In this document: piece after piece, positions 52,548 to 64,000 of the stretch | How positions within the stretch are numbered: position 1 is the stretch's first letter | How the letters are laid out: every line of letters starts with the position of its first letter | Assembly (NCBI RefSeq): GCF_013280495.1 | Contig: NZ_JABSSX010000006.1 | Coordinates: 1 to 64,000, forward strand | Source: Brevibacterium permense | GTDB taxonomy: Bacteria; Actinomycetota; Actinomycetes; Actinomycetales; Brevibacteriaceae | Length of the DNA stretch: 64,000 nucleotides | Direction of reading: 5' to 3' | Position numbers and translations under genes: made by a program | The notes under the pieces: model-generated | The model's database searches: none | Told to the model about the DNA's origin: nothing | The model's input: the letters and a program-made list of their open reading frames with translations, nothing else

Positions 52548-53093
52548 TCAGCCGTGGCTGGCGCGGCGGCCGACTCGCAGCAGCCACCACAGGCCGATGA
52601 GCGGCAGGAGCAGCGGAATATAGCCGTATCCGCTGCCGAAGTTCGACCACACCGACGGCTTCGCGAAGTCCTCGGGGTGGGTGTGGCTGAGGATGCCGAC
52701 GACGATGACGCCGAGGAACTCGATCGCACAGGCCGCGACGGCGATCCGGTGTGAGACGCGGTTGCCGATGACCAGGCAGACCGTGGCGAGGATGTAGATC
52801 ACCGCGGCCAGCGCGGACAGCGAGTACGCGATCGGTGCGACATCGAATTCGCGGATGAGCTGGTAGCCCGCCCGGGCCGTGGCCGAGAGCGCGAAGACCC
52901 CGTACACGGCAGTCAGCGCCCGTCCCGGTCCGGTATGCATCGCCGAGAACGGCGACCGTCCCGTCTTTCCCCTCGCCGAGGCGGCCGAGGAGTCCGAGTA
53001 GTCCGCTGTGTCGGCGTTGTCCGCCGCGTTCGCGCTGCCTGCTGAGTTCGCATCGTCGGCGGAATCCCCGCCGAACCGATTGCGCCTGGTCAC
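52548..53093 (-). CDS. hypothetical four-helix membrane protein
   Basis: This 181-residue protein has a disordered Asn/Ala/Asp-rich N-terminus of about 50 residues and four membrane helices (GRALTAVYGVFALSATARAG, IAYSLSALAAVIYILATVCL, IAVAACAIEFLGVIVVGILS, GYIPLLLPLIGLWWLLRVGR). GTG at 53093 overlaps the upstream gene's stop by four bases. It resembles small actinobacterial membrane proteins encoded with the same partner upstream of cysteine desulfurase genes. No function is known. Confidence 0.65.
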   Translation of the reverse strand: MTRRNRFGGDSADDANSAGSANAADNADTADYSDSSAASARGKTGRSPFSAMHTGPGRALTAVYGVFALSATARAGYQLIREFDVAPIAYSLSALAAVIYILATVCLVIGNRVSHRIAVAACAIEFLGVIVVGILSHTHPEDFAKPSVWSNFGSGYGYIPLLLPLIGLWWLLRVGRRASHG

Positions 53094-53440
53094 TGCCAAA
53101 TCTGGTCCAATCTCTCGATCATCACGATCACCGTCAGTCCTGCCGCGGCCAGCACACCCGGCCCCCAACGGCTCAATTCCGCAAACGCCCAGAATCCGGC
53201 CAGCGCCATGACCATGATCGCTGTGATGATGTAGCCGAAGTAGAGCAGCGGGTCGACATCATGCGTGGAGCCGAAGGTCGCAATCGAGATGATCAGCTGC
53301 ACGATGAGCAGCAGCAGAAGCAGAGCGGCACCGCCGAGCAGGGCCTTGCCGGCCGGACGGTTGCGGATGGTCTCGACGATCGACCACAGGGTCAGGATGT
53401 CGGTGGCGGCATAGAGGACGATGGTGAAAACGGTGAACAC
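53090..53440 (-). CDS. hypothetical membrane protein, DUF2516-like
   Basis: This 116-residue protein has three membrane helices with VLYAATDILTLWSIVETIRN, GGAALLLLLLIVQLIISIAT and YIITAIMVMALAGFWAFAEL. It is coupled to the four-helix protein downstream by a GTGA overlap. The start is GTG at 53440. Size and position fit small actinobacterial proteins of unknown function; the family name is only tentative. Confidence 0.6.
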   Translation of the reverse strand: MFTVFTIVLYAATDILTLWSIVETIRNRPAGKALLGGAALLLLLLIVQLIISIATFGSTHDVDPLLYFGYIITAIMVMALAGFWAFAELSRWGPGVLAAAGLTVIVMIERLDQIWQ

Positions 53441-53554
53441 CCGACCCAGTTTAGTCGGCCGTACCGGCCGGCAACTCGTCCAGATGTGCCGCTTGGCAGG
53501 TGAGATGCCGCACGGATCCTGGCCGTAGCCCGGCTCACGCCCTAAAATTGCAGG

Positions 53555-54766
53555 GTGCCCATCTATCTCGATCACGCAGCCACCTCGCCGATGCCCGCCG
53601 AGGTGCTCGAGGTGTACACGAAGGAGCTGGCCCGTCGGGCCAACCCCTCTGCCTTGCATGCGGTCGGACAAGCGGCACGGATGCGCATCGAAGAAGCACG
53701 CGAAGGAATTGCCCGCGCGGTCGGTGCGGCCACCTCGTCGGAGGTGATCTTCACATCCGGAGGCACCGAGGCCGACAATTTCGCTCTCAAGGGCCTCTAC
53801 CTCGCGCGCAACAACGGGACGTTCACGGAGCCTGCCCGCCCACGGGTGCTCACGACGACGATCGAACATCCTGCGATTCTCGAGACCGTGGAGTGGCTGG
53901 AGAGCCTCGGCGCCGAAGCCGTGTACCTCGACGTGGACTCGGCGGGGCGTCTCGATCTGGACGCGGCGACCGCTGAACTGCGCCGCGATCCCGAACGCAC
54001 CGCGCTCATCAGCGTGATGGCCGCGAACAACGAGATCGGCACTCTGCAGCCGATCGCCGAGATCGGTGAGATCGCCGCCGAACTCGGCATTCCCTTCCAC
54101 ATCGACGCCGTGCAGGCGCTCGGACAGATTCCGCTCGACTTCGCCGCACTCAAGGCGACGGCCATGACGATCACCGCGCATAAGATCGGCGGCCCCGTCG
54201 GCATCGGCGCACTCCTGCTCGACCGCGCAGCGAACCCGACGCCCATCCTCCACGGCGGGGGACAGGAGCGCAGCGTGCGCTCGGGCACCCTCGACGTCGC
54301 CGGTGCCGTGGCCTTCGCCGCCGCCGTCGACCTCGTCACTGCAGACCTTGAGTCCCGGTCGGCCCGACTGTCGGGTCTGCGCGACCGCCTCATCGCGGGA
54401 ATAGAATCGAGCATCGACGGAGCCGTGCTCTCCGGTCCGCGCGGAGCGGACCGCCTGCCGGCCAACGCCCACTTCACGTTCCCTGGCTGCGAAGGGGACT
54501 CACTGCTGTTCGGCCTCGATGCCAGGGGATTGGCCACCTCGACGGGATCGGCCTGCTCTGCCGGCGTCTCCCGTCCCTCCCATGTGCTCTTGGCCTGCGG
54601 ACTGGATGAGGACAGCGCCCGCACCACCCAACGCTTCACGCTCGGTCACGACACGACCGAAGCCGATGTCGATACCCTGCTCGCGACCCTTCCCGAGGTC
54701 GTCGGCCAGGCACGCCGAGCCGGGATGGTTTCGGCAACACCCCGATGGATGCAAGGAGCATCATGA
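53555..54766 (+). CDS. cysteine desulfurase (NifS/IscS family)
   Basis: This 403-residue PLP enzyme removes sulfur from cysteine for tRNA thiolation and iron-sulfur clusters. It shows [76 protein letters not shown] with the PLP Lys at 210, and GSACSAGVS with the persulfide Cys at 334. It overlaps mnmA by four bases, so its sulfur probably feeds MnmA. The start is GTG at 53555. Confidence 0.9.
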   Translation: MPIYLDHAATSPMPAEVLEVYTKELARRANPSALHAVGQAARMRIEEAREGIARAVGAATSSEVIFTSGGTEADNFALKGLYLARNNGTFTEPARPRVLTTTIEHPAILETVEWLESLGAEAVYLDVDSAGRLDLDAATAELRRDPERTALISVMAANNEIGTLQPIAEIGEIAAELGIPFHIDAVQALGQIPLDFAALKATAMTITAHKIGGPVGIGALLLDRAANPTPILHGGGQERSVRSGTLDVAGAVAFAAAVDLVTADLESRSARLSGLRDRLIAGIESSIDGAVLSGPRGADRLPANAHFTFPGCEGDSLLFGLDARGLATSTGSACSAGVSRPSHVLLACGLDEDSARTTQRFTLGHDTTEADVDTLLATLPEVVGQARRAGMVSATPRWMQGAS

Positions 54767-55977
54767 GAGTACTCGTCGCCATGTCCGGCGGAGTCGATTC
54801 CTCCGTCGCAGCCGCCCGTGCCGTTGACGCTGGACACGAAGTCGTCGGCGTTCACCTCGCCCTGTCCCGAATGCCCGGGACCCTGCGCACCGGATCGCGC
54901 GGCTGCTGCACGATCGAAGACTCCCGCGACGCCCACCGCGTGGCGGGAATGCTCGACATCCCCTTCTATGTCTGGGACTTCTCCGAGCGGTTCAAGGAAG
55001 ACATCGTCGATGACTTCATCGCCGAATACGCGGCCGGACGCACCCCGAACCCGTGCATGCGCTGCAATGAGCGCATCAAGTTCGCGGCCCTCCTCGACCG
55101 GGCCCTGGCGCTCGGCTTCGACGCCATCGCCACCGGCCACTACGCCGAGGTGCTGCGTGACGACGAGGGCCGGCCCGAACTGCACCGCGGTGAGGATCTG
55201 GTCAAGGACCAGTCCTACGTCCTCGGTGTGCTCACCTCCGATCAGCTCGAGCACTGCTACTTCCCGATCGGTGCGACGGCGTCGAAGGCCGAAGTGCGCG
55301 CCGAGGCGGCCGAGCGCGGATTCTCGGTAGCGAACAAGCCCGACTCCTACGACATCTGCTTCATCCCCGACGGGGACACGAAGGCCTGGCTGGCCGATAA
55401 GATCCCGATGCGACCCGGACTCATCAAGGACTCCGAAGGCGAAGTGCTCGGGCGTCACGACGGGGCGATGACGTACACGATCGGTCAGCGCAAGGACCTC
55501 GGCATCGAGAAGCCCGCTAGTGATGGCAAGCCGCGCTTCGTCACCGGCCTCGACCCGGCCACGAACACCGTCACTGTCGGGTCGCGCGCCGACCTCGCGG
55601 TCTCGCATCTGACCGGCATCCGCACCTCGTGGGCCGGTGCAGCGCCGTCGGACATGGGTTCGACTCCGGAGACCGCGATCGACTGCGAAGTGCAGATCCG
55701 TGCCCACGCCGATCCGGTGCCGGCCCGTGCCTGGCTCGGCGAATTCGTCGCCGAGGCGCCTGAACACGAAGTCAACCCCATCGTCGACGAGGTCGAGGTG
55801 CCTGCCGCACGTCCGGCCGGGCAGCTCATGCACGTCGACGTCGATGAGGAGCTGTCCGGAGTGGCCCCGGGGCAGACCATGGTGATCTACCGCGGCACCC
55901 GTGTCCTCGGTCAGGCCACCATCGACTCCACGACCAAGGACCGCATCACCCCGGCGCCCGAGTTCGCCGGGGCCTGA
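54763..55977 (+). CDS. mnmA: tRNA 2-thiouridine(34) synthase MnmA
   Basis: This 404-residue protein thiolates uridine-34 of tRNA-Lys, -Glu and -Gln. It has the PP-loop [13 protein letters not shown], the catalytic Cys98 in [32 protein letters not shown] with Cys199 for the disulfide, and [14 protein letters not shown]. The C-terminal extension ([20 protein letters not shown]) is standard. ATG at 54763 overlaps the desulfurase stop as ATGA. Confidence 0.93.
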   Translation: MRVLVAMSGGVDSSVAAARAVDAGHEVVGVHLALSRMPGTLRTGSRGCCTIEDSRDAHRVAGMLDIPFYVWDFSERFKEDIVDDFIAEYAAGRTPNPCMRCNERIKFAALLDRALALGFDAIATGHYAEVLRDDEGRPELHRGEDLVKDQSYVLGVLTSDQLEHCYFPIGATASKAEVRAEAAERGFSVANKPDSYDICFIPDGDTKAWLADKIPMRPGLIKDSEGEVLGRHDGAMTYTIGQRKDLGIEKPASDGKPRFVTGLDPATNTVTVGSRADLAVSHLTGIRTSWAGAAPSDMGSTPETAIDCEVQIRAHADPVPARAWLGEFVAEAPEHEVNPIVDEVEVPAARPAGQLMHVDVDEELSGVAPGQTMVIYRGTRVLGQATIDSTTKDRITPAPEFAGA

Positions 55978-56043
55978 ACCGCTTCACCTCACTTAAGCGA
56001 CGGCTTCGAGGCCGATGTCTGCCACTGGCGATATTCTGGGGAG

Positions 56044-58087
56044 ATGAAGGAAAGTCCCCAAGATGTCGTCACGGCACCTTATGGAACCTGGTCTTCACCT
56101 CTGGGCGCCGCCGAGGTGGCCGCCGGTGCCGCTCCGATCTTCGACGCCGCCTTCCGGGGAGACGAGATCTTCTATTCGACGAAGATCCCCGCCGAGAAAG
56201 CCCGCACCGGGCTCGTCCGCACCTCACTGTCGCGTCCGGGAGAGCGTGAACAGGTCATTCCGACCGGGTTCAACATCCGCTCCGCCGTCCATGAATACGG
56301 GGGAGCCTCGTGGGCTCTCGACCAGAGCAGCGAGGTCATCTACTTCGTCAACGCCGCAGATCAGCGTGTCTGGCAGATCATTCCCGGGCGAGCCCCGCAT
56401 GCCCTGACGCCGGACACCTCGGGGCGGATCCGCTACGGAGATCTGCGCATGAGTCCGTGGGGGCTGCTGTGCGTGCGCGAGGACTGCCGGTCCACCAGTC
56501 GTGAACGCGCGATTGTGCTGCTGACCAAGCACGGGACGACGAATGTGCTTTCGACCCACTCTCATTTCATGGCCTGGCCCAGGCTCTCACCCGACGGCAG
56601 CACCTTGGCGTTCATCGGCTGGGAGCACCCGAACATGCCCTGGGACGGAACCACCCTGTGGCTGGTCGATGTGCGCACGCCGGCCACCCCCGCGGTCGCC
56701 GTGCTCAGCGGTGACGGCGTCGAGCGACCACGCAGAGCCGATCCAGGCATGCCGAGCCCGACCGATCCGGGCATCTCCCTGCTCCAGCCGGAGTTCACCT
56801 CCGATTCCTCCCTCCACGTCATCTCCGACCACCACGGGCACTGGTCGTTATTCGAGCTCGACTTCGACCCCGTCGCCTCGGGTCCCCTGGTCACCGACGA
56901 CCGTCAGGCGCCGGCACCCGAAAGAATCGGATTCGACCGGTTGCGACCGGTCATCGACACCGGTGAGGAGATCGGCGGTGCCCTCTGGCAGCTGGGCACG
57001 CGGTGGCACCTCAACGACGGAGATGAAGTGTGGGCGCATTCTCAGGCGGCCACCGCAACACTCGTGCGCCGTCGGCGGAGCCTATCCGACACAACGCTCA
57101 CCCCTTCCGACACGACTTGGGAAACCATCGACACGACGGGGGAGACCTTCGGCACGATCGAACTCCTCGACCTCGGACGCACCCACCTGCTGCTGACGGC
57201 GAAGTCGACCAGGCGCCCCGGAGTCCTCTATGCCGTCGACCGGGTGACCGGACTGTTCACCGAGATCGCCAGCGAACGCCTCGACACTCACCAGGGCTAC
57301 TACTCCCGCCCGCAGGTCGGCGAGCTCGGGGGAGTGCCCGTCGTCATCCACCCGCCCCACAACCCTCGCTTCGCAGCCCCCGTCGACGAACTCCCGCCCT
57401 TCGTGGTCTCGATCCACGGTGGACCGACGGGGCAGGCGACCCCGGAGGTGACAGCCCGCACGAGCTTCTTCACTTCCCGGGGCATCGGCGTCCTCGAGGT
57501 CAACTACGGCGGGTCGACCGGATTCGGTCGCGCCTGGCGTGACCGGCTGCGCGGCGGGTGGGGAGTCATCGACGTCGAGGACACCGTCGCCGCTGTCAAC
57601 GGACTCGTCGCAGCCGGACTCGCCGATCCGAATCGCATCGCCATCTCCGGAGCCTCCTCGGGCGGGTGGACGGTGCTGTCCGCCCTGGCCTCGACGACCG
57701 TGTTCGCCTGCGGCACCTCGTATTTCGGGGTGACCGACCTCATGCGCTTCGTCGTCGACACCCACGACGTCGAATCCCACTACATCGACGGCCTCGTCGG
57801 ACCCTGGCCAGCAGCTCAGGACGAGTACATCACCCGGTCGCCGATTCGCCGGACCAGCGATATCACGGTGCCCGTGGCCGTCATGCAAGGCGACCGCGAC
57901 CCGATCGTCCCACCCTCACAGGCGCAGGAATTCGTCGATACACTCGAACTGGCCGGAGTGGAGTACATTTACCGTCTGTACAAGGGCGAGTCCCACGGCT
58001 TCGTCCGCGCGGAAACCATCATCGATTCCCTGGAAAGCGAGTTCGGATTCTATGTCGACTTATTCGGAATCCCCCGATCACACCAGC

Positions 58088-58095
<8 letters not shown>
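56044..58095 (+). CDS. S9-family prolyl oligopeptidase-type peptidase
   Basis: This 683-residue cytoplasmic serine hydrolase has an N-terminal beta-propeller (residues about 20-380) and a C-terminal alpha/beta-hydrolase. Catalytic residues are visible: Ser in ISGASSGGWTVLSALA near residue 538, Asp in VMQGDRDPIVPPSQAQEFVD and His in GESHGFVRA. The HGGPTGQATPEV oxyanion-type loop precedes them. It resembles acylaminoacyl-peptidase/S9C proteins. GGGGAG precedes the ATG. It does not overlap mnmA and may be a separate unit with the following genes. Confidence 0.85.
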
Positions 58096-61485
<3,390 letters not shown>

Positions 61486-61654
61486 GATGTGCCCGGGCCT
61501 CGTGCCTGGTCCCTGGTGCCTCGCGGCCGGAGGGAATACTTCGCGGTTCCTGGAGTTTCCATGGTGCGGCTGTGATTCGTTCGTGACCGAACTCGAAGTC
61601 GGGGCTCAGACTCAGCCAAGCTCAGAGACAGCTTCGAGTGGAAGAGTGTGGGAC

Positions 61655-62215
61655 ATGAGATGGATCCCCAAAGTTCTCGCCGGAACCTGCGTGGTCGTCG
61701 CCGCGGCCCTGACCGCAGTCCCGGTTACGGCGGGCCTGGCCGACCTGGTGCTGGGGCCGGGACCGAACAGCACCAAACGCAATGCGCAGCCTGAACTGAC
61801 GTCCATGCGCACTCCGGCCGCCCCGGTCACCGCGCGCACCGAGGAGTCGACGACCACGCTCGCCGGCATCTCGACGGACGATTACGAGGTCATCGAAGGC
61901 GCGATCGTCGACGATTCTGCAGTTGGCACCTCACTCACCGGCACCGCCTCGGCGAACACCGGATCGTCCGGTGCTGTCACACCGAACGGATCGGCTTTCA
62001 CCACAAGTCAGGCGGCCGGCAGACTGTCAGCCGGCACGGACCTCGTCGCCGCCACCGCGGCCGACGCCCGGACCCGCATCGCCGATCTCGCCGCCGACCT
62101 CCAGGCCGGAGTCTCAGCCGGAGAGTTCACCCAGGCCGACGCCGACCGCGTCGTGGCCGACATGGCCGGATACATTCAAGGCACCCGCACCTGGCCCGAA
62201 CGCTTCCCCGCCTAA
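61655..62215 (+). CDS. hypothetical secreted protein
   Basis: This 186-residue protein starts with a signal peptide or anchor (WIPKVLAGTCVVVAAALTAV ending near TAGLADLV). The mature part is Thr/Ala/Ser-rich (TAPVTARTEESTTTLAGIST-like) with a short folded C-terminus (ADARTRIADLAADLQAGVSA then GEFTQADADRVVADMAGYI) that looks like a small helical bundle. No family is recognised. A very long hairpin follows four bases after the stop region. The gene lies between ligA and gatC and has no known partner. Confidence 0.55.
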   Translation: MRWIPKVLAGTCVVVAAALTAVPVTAGLADLVLGPGPNSTKRNAQPELTSMRTPAAPVTARTEESTTTLAGISTDDYEVIEGAIVDDSAVGTSLTGTASANTGSSGAVTPNGSAFTTSQAAGRLSAGTDLVAATAADARTRIADLAADLQAGVSAGEFTQADADRVVADMAGYIQGTRTWPERFPA

Positions 62216-62221
62216 TAATTG

Positions 62222-62277
62222 CTACCTGACGGCGGCCCAGCACCCTCGCGCGCGGTTGCTGGGCCGCCGTCAGGTAG
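62222..62277. terminator. 21-bp perfect inverted repeat, probable terminator
   Basis: 62222-62242 is the exact reverse complement of 62257-62277, separated by a 14-base loop. It lies a few bases after the secreted-protein gene and about 90 bases before gatC. The stem is much longer than needed for a terminator, and no T run follows. It may terminate transcription, act as an RNA-processing or attenuation element ahead of gatC, or be a mobile repeat. Confidence 0.6.
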
Positions 62278-62368
62278 TTCTGGGGGAAGGTCACAGCGCA
62301 ACGGCGGGGGCGGGTCCGCTGAAGAGACTAGACTGGGGGCGAGTGAAAACGACGATGAAAGGCAGGGA

Positions 62369-62674
62369 ATGACGGAGTCTTCCGCAATCACCCCCGAACA
62401 GGTGGAGCATCTGGCTTCACTGTCTCGGATCGCCATGAGCGACGATGAGCTGAAATCGCTCGCCGGTGATCTGAGCACAATTCTGGGAAACGTCGCCAGG
62501 GTCAACGAAGTGGCCGGCGACGATGTGCCCGCAACCAGCCACCCCATCCCGCTGACGAACGTCATGCGCCCCGACGTCGTGGGCGAGACGCTCTCCAGCG
62601 AACAGGCTCTGGCCTCGGCCCCGGCCGCCGAGGACGACAAGTTCCTCGTCCCGCAGATCCTCGGGGAGGAATGA
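62369..62674 (+). CDS. gatC: aspartyl/glutamyl-tRNA(Asn/Gln) amidotransferase subunit C
   Basis: This 101-residue GatC reads [20 protein letters not shown] and [20 protein letters not shown], standard for the family. GatCAB converts Glu-tRNA-Gln and Asp-tRNA-Asn to the amidated forms. AGGGA precedes ATG 62369. One base separates it from gatA. Confidence 0.93.
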   Translation: MTESSAITPEQVEHLASLSRIAMSDDELKSLAGDLSTILGNVARVNEVAGDDVPATSHPIPLTNVMRPDVVGETLSSEQALASAPAAEDDKFLVPQILGEE

Positions 62675-62675
62675 G

Positions 62676-64000
62676 ATGACCGAACTGACGAACAAGAGCG
62701 CCCTCGAACTCGCCGCAGGACTGAAATCCGGCGAGTTCTCCTCCGTCGACGCCACACAGGCGCACCTCGACCGCATCTCCGCCACCGAGGATGACTTCAA
62801 CTCCTTCATCACCGTCACCGACGAGCGCGCTCTGGAGACCGCAAAGGCCGTCGACGCCAAGCGCTCCGCCGGTGAGGACCTGCACGCCCTCGCCGGTGTT
62901 CCGGTGGCGCTGAAAGACCTCGTCGTCACAGAAGGCACGCGTACGACCGCCGGGTCGAAGATGCTCGAGAACTGGGTTCCGCCCTACGAATCGACCGTGC
63001 ACAACAAGGTCAAGGCCGCAGGACTGCCGGTGCTCGGCAAGACCAACCTCGACGAATTCGCCATGGGCTCGACAACGGAGCACTCGGCCTTCGGCAACAC
63101 CCGCAACCCGTGGAACCTCGACCACGTGCCCGGAGGATCGTCGGGAGGCGCGGCCGCAGCGCTGGCCGGATTCCAGGCCCCGCTGTCCGTGGGCACCGAC
63201 ACCGGCGGATCCGTCCGCCAGCCCGCCGCGTTCACCGGCACCGTCGGCGTCAAGCCGACCTACGGGTCGATCTCGCGCTTCGGCATCATCGCGATGGCCT
63301 CGAGCCTCGACCAGGTCGGACCGATGGGCCGAAACGTCGCCGACGCCGCAGCCCTGCACGAGCTGCTGGCCGGACATGATCCGCTCGATTCGACCTCGCT
63401 GCCCGATGAGATCGGCGGATTCCTCAGCGCCGCCGAGACCAGCGAGCTCAAGGGCAAGAAGCTCGGTGTCATCAAGCAGCTGGCCGGTGAGGGATACCAG
63501 GACGGAGTCCGCACCGCGTTCACGGCAGCGCTGGAAACCGCTGCCGCTGCCGGAGCCGAGATCGTCGAGGTCGACTGCCCGTCGATCTCCTACGCCCTCG
63601 ACGCCTACTACCTCATCATGCCCTCCGAGGTGTCTTCGAACCTCGCCCGCTATGACGGCATGCGCTACGGCCTGCGCGTCGAACCGGAATCCGGTCCCGT
63701 CACCGCCGAGACAGTCATGTCGGCCACTCGTGCCGCAGGCTTCGGATCGGAGGTCAAGCGCCGCATCATCCTCGGCACCTACGCTCTGTCAGCCGGCTAC
63801 TACGATGCCTACTACGGTTCGGCGCAGAAGATCCGCACCCTGGTCCAGAACGACTTCGCGAAGGCGTTCGCCGCCTGCGACGTCCTCGTGTCCCCGACGA
63901 CCCCGACGACCGCACTGAAATTCGGTGCGGAGAAGGCCGCCGACCCGATGGCCCTCTACCTCGGTGACGTGGCGACGATCCCGGCGAACCTCGCCGGCAT
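62676..64000 (+). CDS. gatA: aspartyl/glutamyl-tRNA amidotransferase subunit A, cut by window end
   Basis: The first 441 residues of GatA, the amidase that frees ammonia from glutamine, are present. It shows the amidase signature [16 protein letters not shown] with the cis-Ser, [20 protein letters not shown] with the nucleophilic Ser, and the catalytic Lys in [12 protein letters not shown]. The gene runs past the window edge; about 55 more residues are expected. It forms an operon with gatC, and gatB is expected downstream. Confidence 0.93.
   Translation, partial: MTELTNKSALELAAGLKSGEFSSVDATQAHLDRISATEDDFNSFITVTDERALETAKAVDAKRSAGEDLHALAGVPVALKDLVVTEGTRTTAGSKMLENWVPPYESTVHNKVKAAGLPVLGKTNLDEFAMGSTTEHSAFGNTRNPWNLDHVPGGSSGGAAAALAGFQAPLSVGTDTGGSVRQPAAFTGTVGVKPTYGSISRFGIIAMASSLDQVGPMGRNVADAAALHELLAGHDPLDSTSLPDEIGGFLSAAETSELKGKKLGVIKQLAGEGYQDGVRTAFTAALETAAAAGAEIVEVDCPSISYALDAYYLIMPSEVSSNLARYDGMRYGLRVEPESGPVTAETVMSATRAAGFGSEVKRRIILGTYALSAGYYDAYYGSAQKIRTLVQNDFAKAFAACDVLVSPTTPTTALKFGAEKAADPMALYLGDVATIPANLAG

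Overview
This 64 kb window comes from a high-GC Gram-positive chromosome, most likely an actinobacterium of the Brevibacterium type. That placement is inferred from GC-rich codon use, frequent GTG/TTG starts, actinobacterial families (DUF3618, SCO6745-like, MT0933-like, MDMPI, LmeA-like DUF2993) and the order cysteine desulfurase - mnmA - MetE-like - ligA - gatC - gatA, which resembles the Mycobacterium Rv3025c-Rv3011c region. No rRNA gene and no CRISPR array were seen. Three tRNA genes were found: Leu(UAG), Lys(CUU) and His(GUG).

Layout. 1-1.2 kb is decayed sequence that includes a frameshifted HAD hydrolase. 1.2-5 kb is a permease/amidohydrolase operon with a divergent TetR regulator and a perfect 15-bp operator candidate. 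5-8.9 kb holds small accessory genes (ASCH, MDMPI, DUF1772 with a divergent MerR, GNAT), tRNA-Leu and a Bcp-type peroxiredoxin. 9-16.3 kb is a tightly overlapped 5-oxoproline (pyroglutamate) operon: Nramp-like transporter, PxpA, DUF1445 protein, fused PxpB-PxpC and a biotin carboxylase/BCCP protein, with a divergent GntR/FCD regulator. 16.6-20 kb has a formaldehyde dehydrogenase and an NhaA antiporter fused to a thioredoxin-like domain.

A small integrated element (20,310-23,640) lies between 42-bp direct repeats of the tRNA-Lys 3' half. It carries a DUF5677/HEPN-like gene, a two-gene module of unknown function (58 aa plus 253 aa) and a broken tyrosine integrase. Both the native tRNA terminator, now stranded outside the left repeat, and the element's replacement terminator can still be recognised. 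23.8-25.3 kb has a GroES-like protein, a DUF3618 protein, an ASCH protein and a cytidine deaminase broken by an exact 59-bp tandem duplication.

25-38 kb is rich in cell-envelope proteins: a Ser/Asp-rich secreted protein, a beta-propeller membrane protein, an LPXTG choice-of-anchor protein flanked by intergenic repeats, a siderophore-interacting protein with an iron-box candidate, a glutaminase-STAS protein and two secreted proteins of unknown function. 38-46 kb has a second NhaA, a SulP transporter, a DUF2993 protein and the lutABC lactate operon. 46-53.5 kb has an SCO6745-like protein, oligoribonuclease, and a three-gene unit in which a thioredoxin/TPR protein lies between two membrane proteins that each carry an internal lipoprotein signal. 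53.5-64 kb is the housekeeping cluster for tRNA thiolation, DNA ligation and transamidation, ending inside gatA at the window edge.
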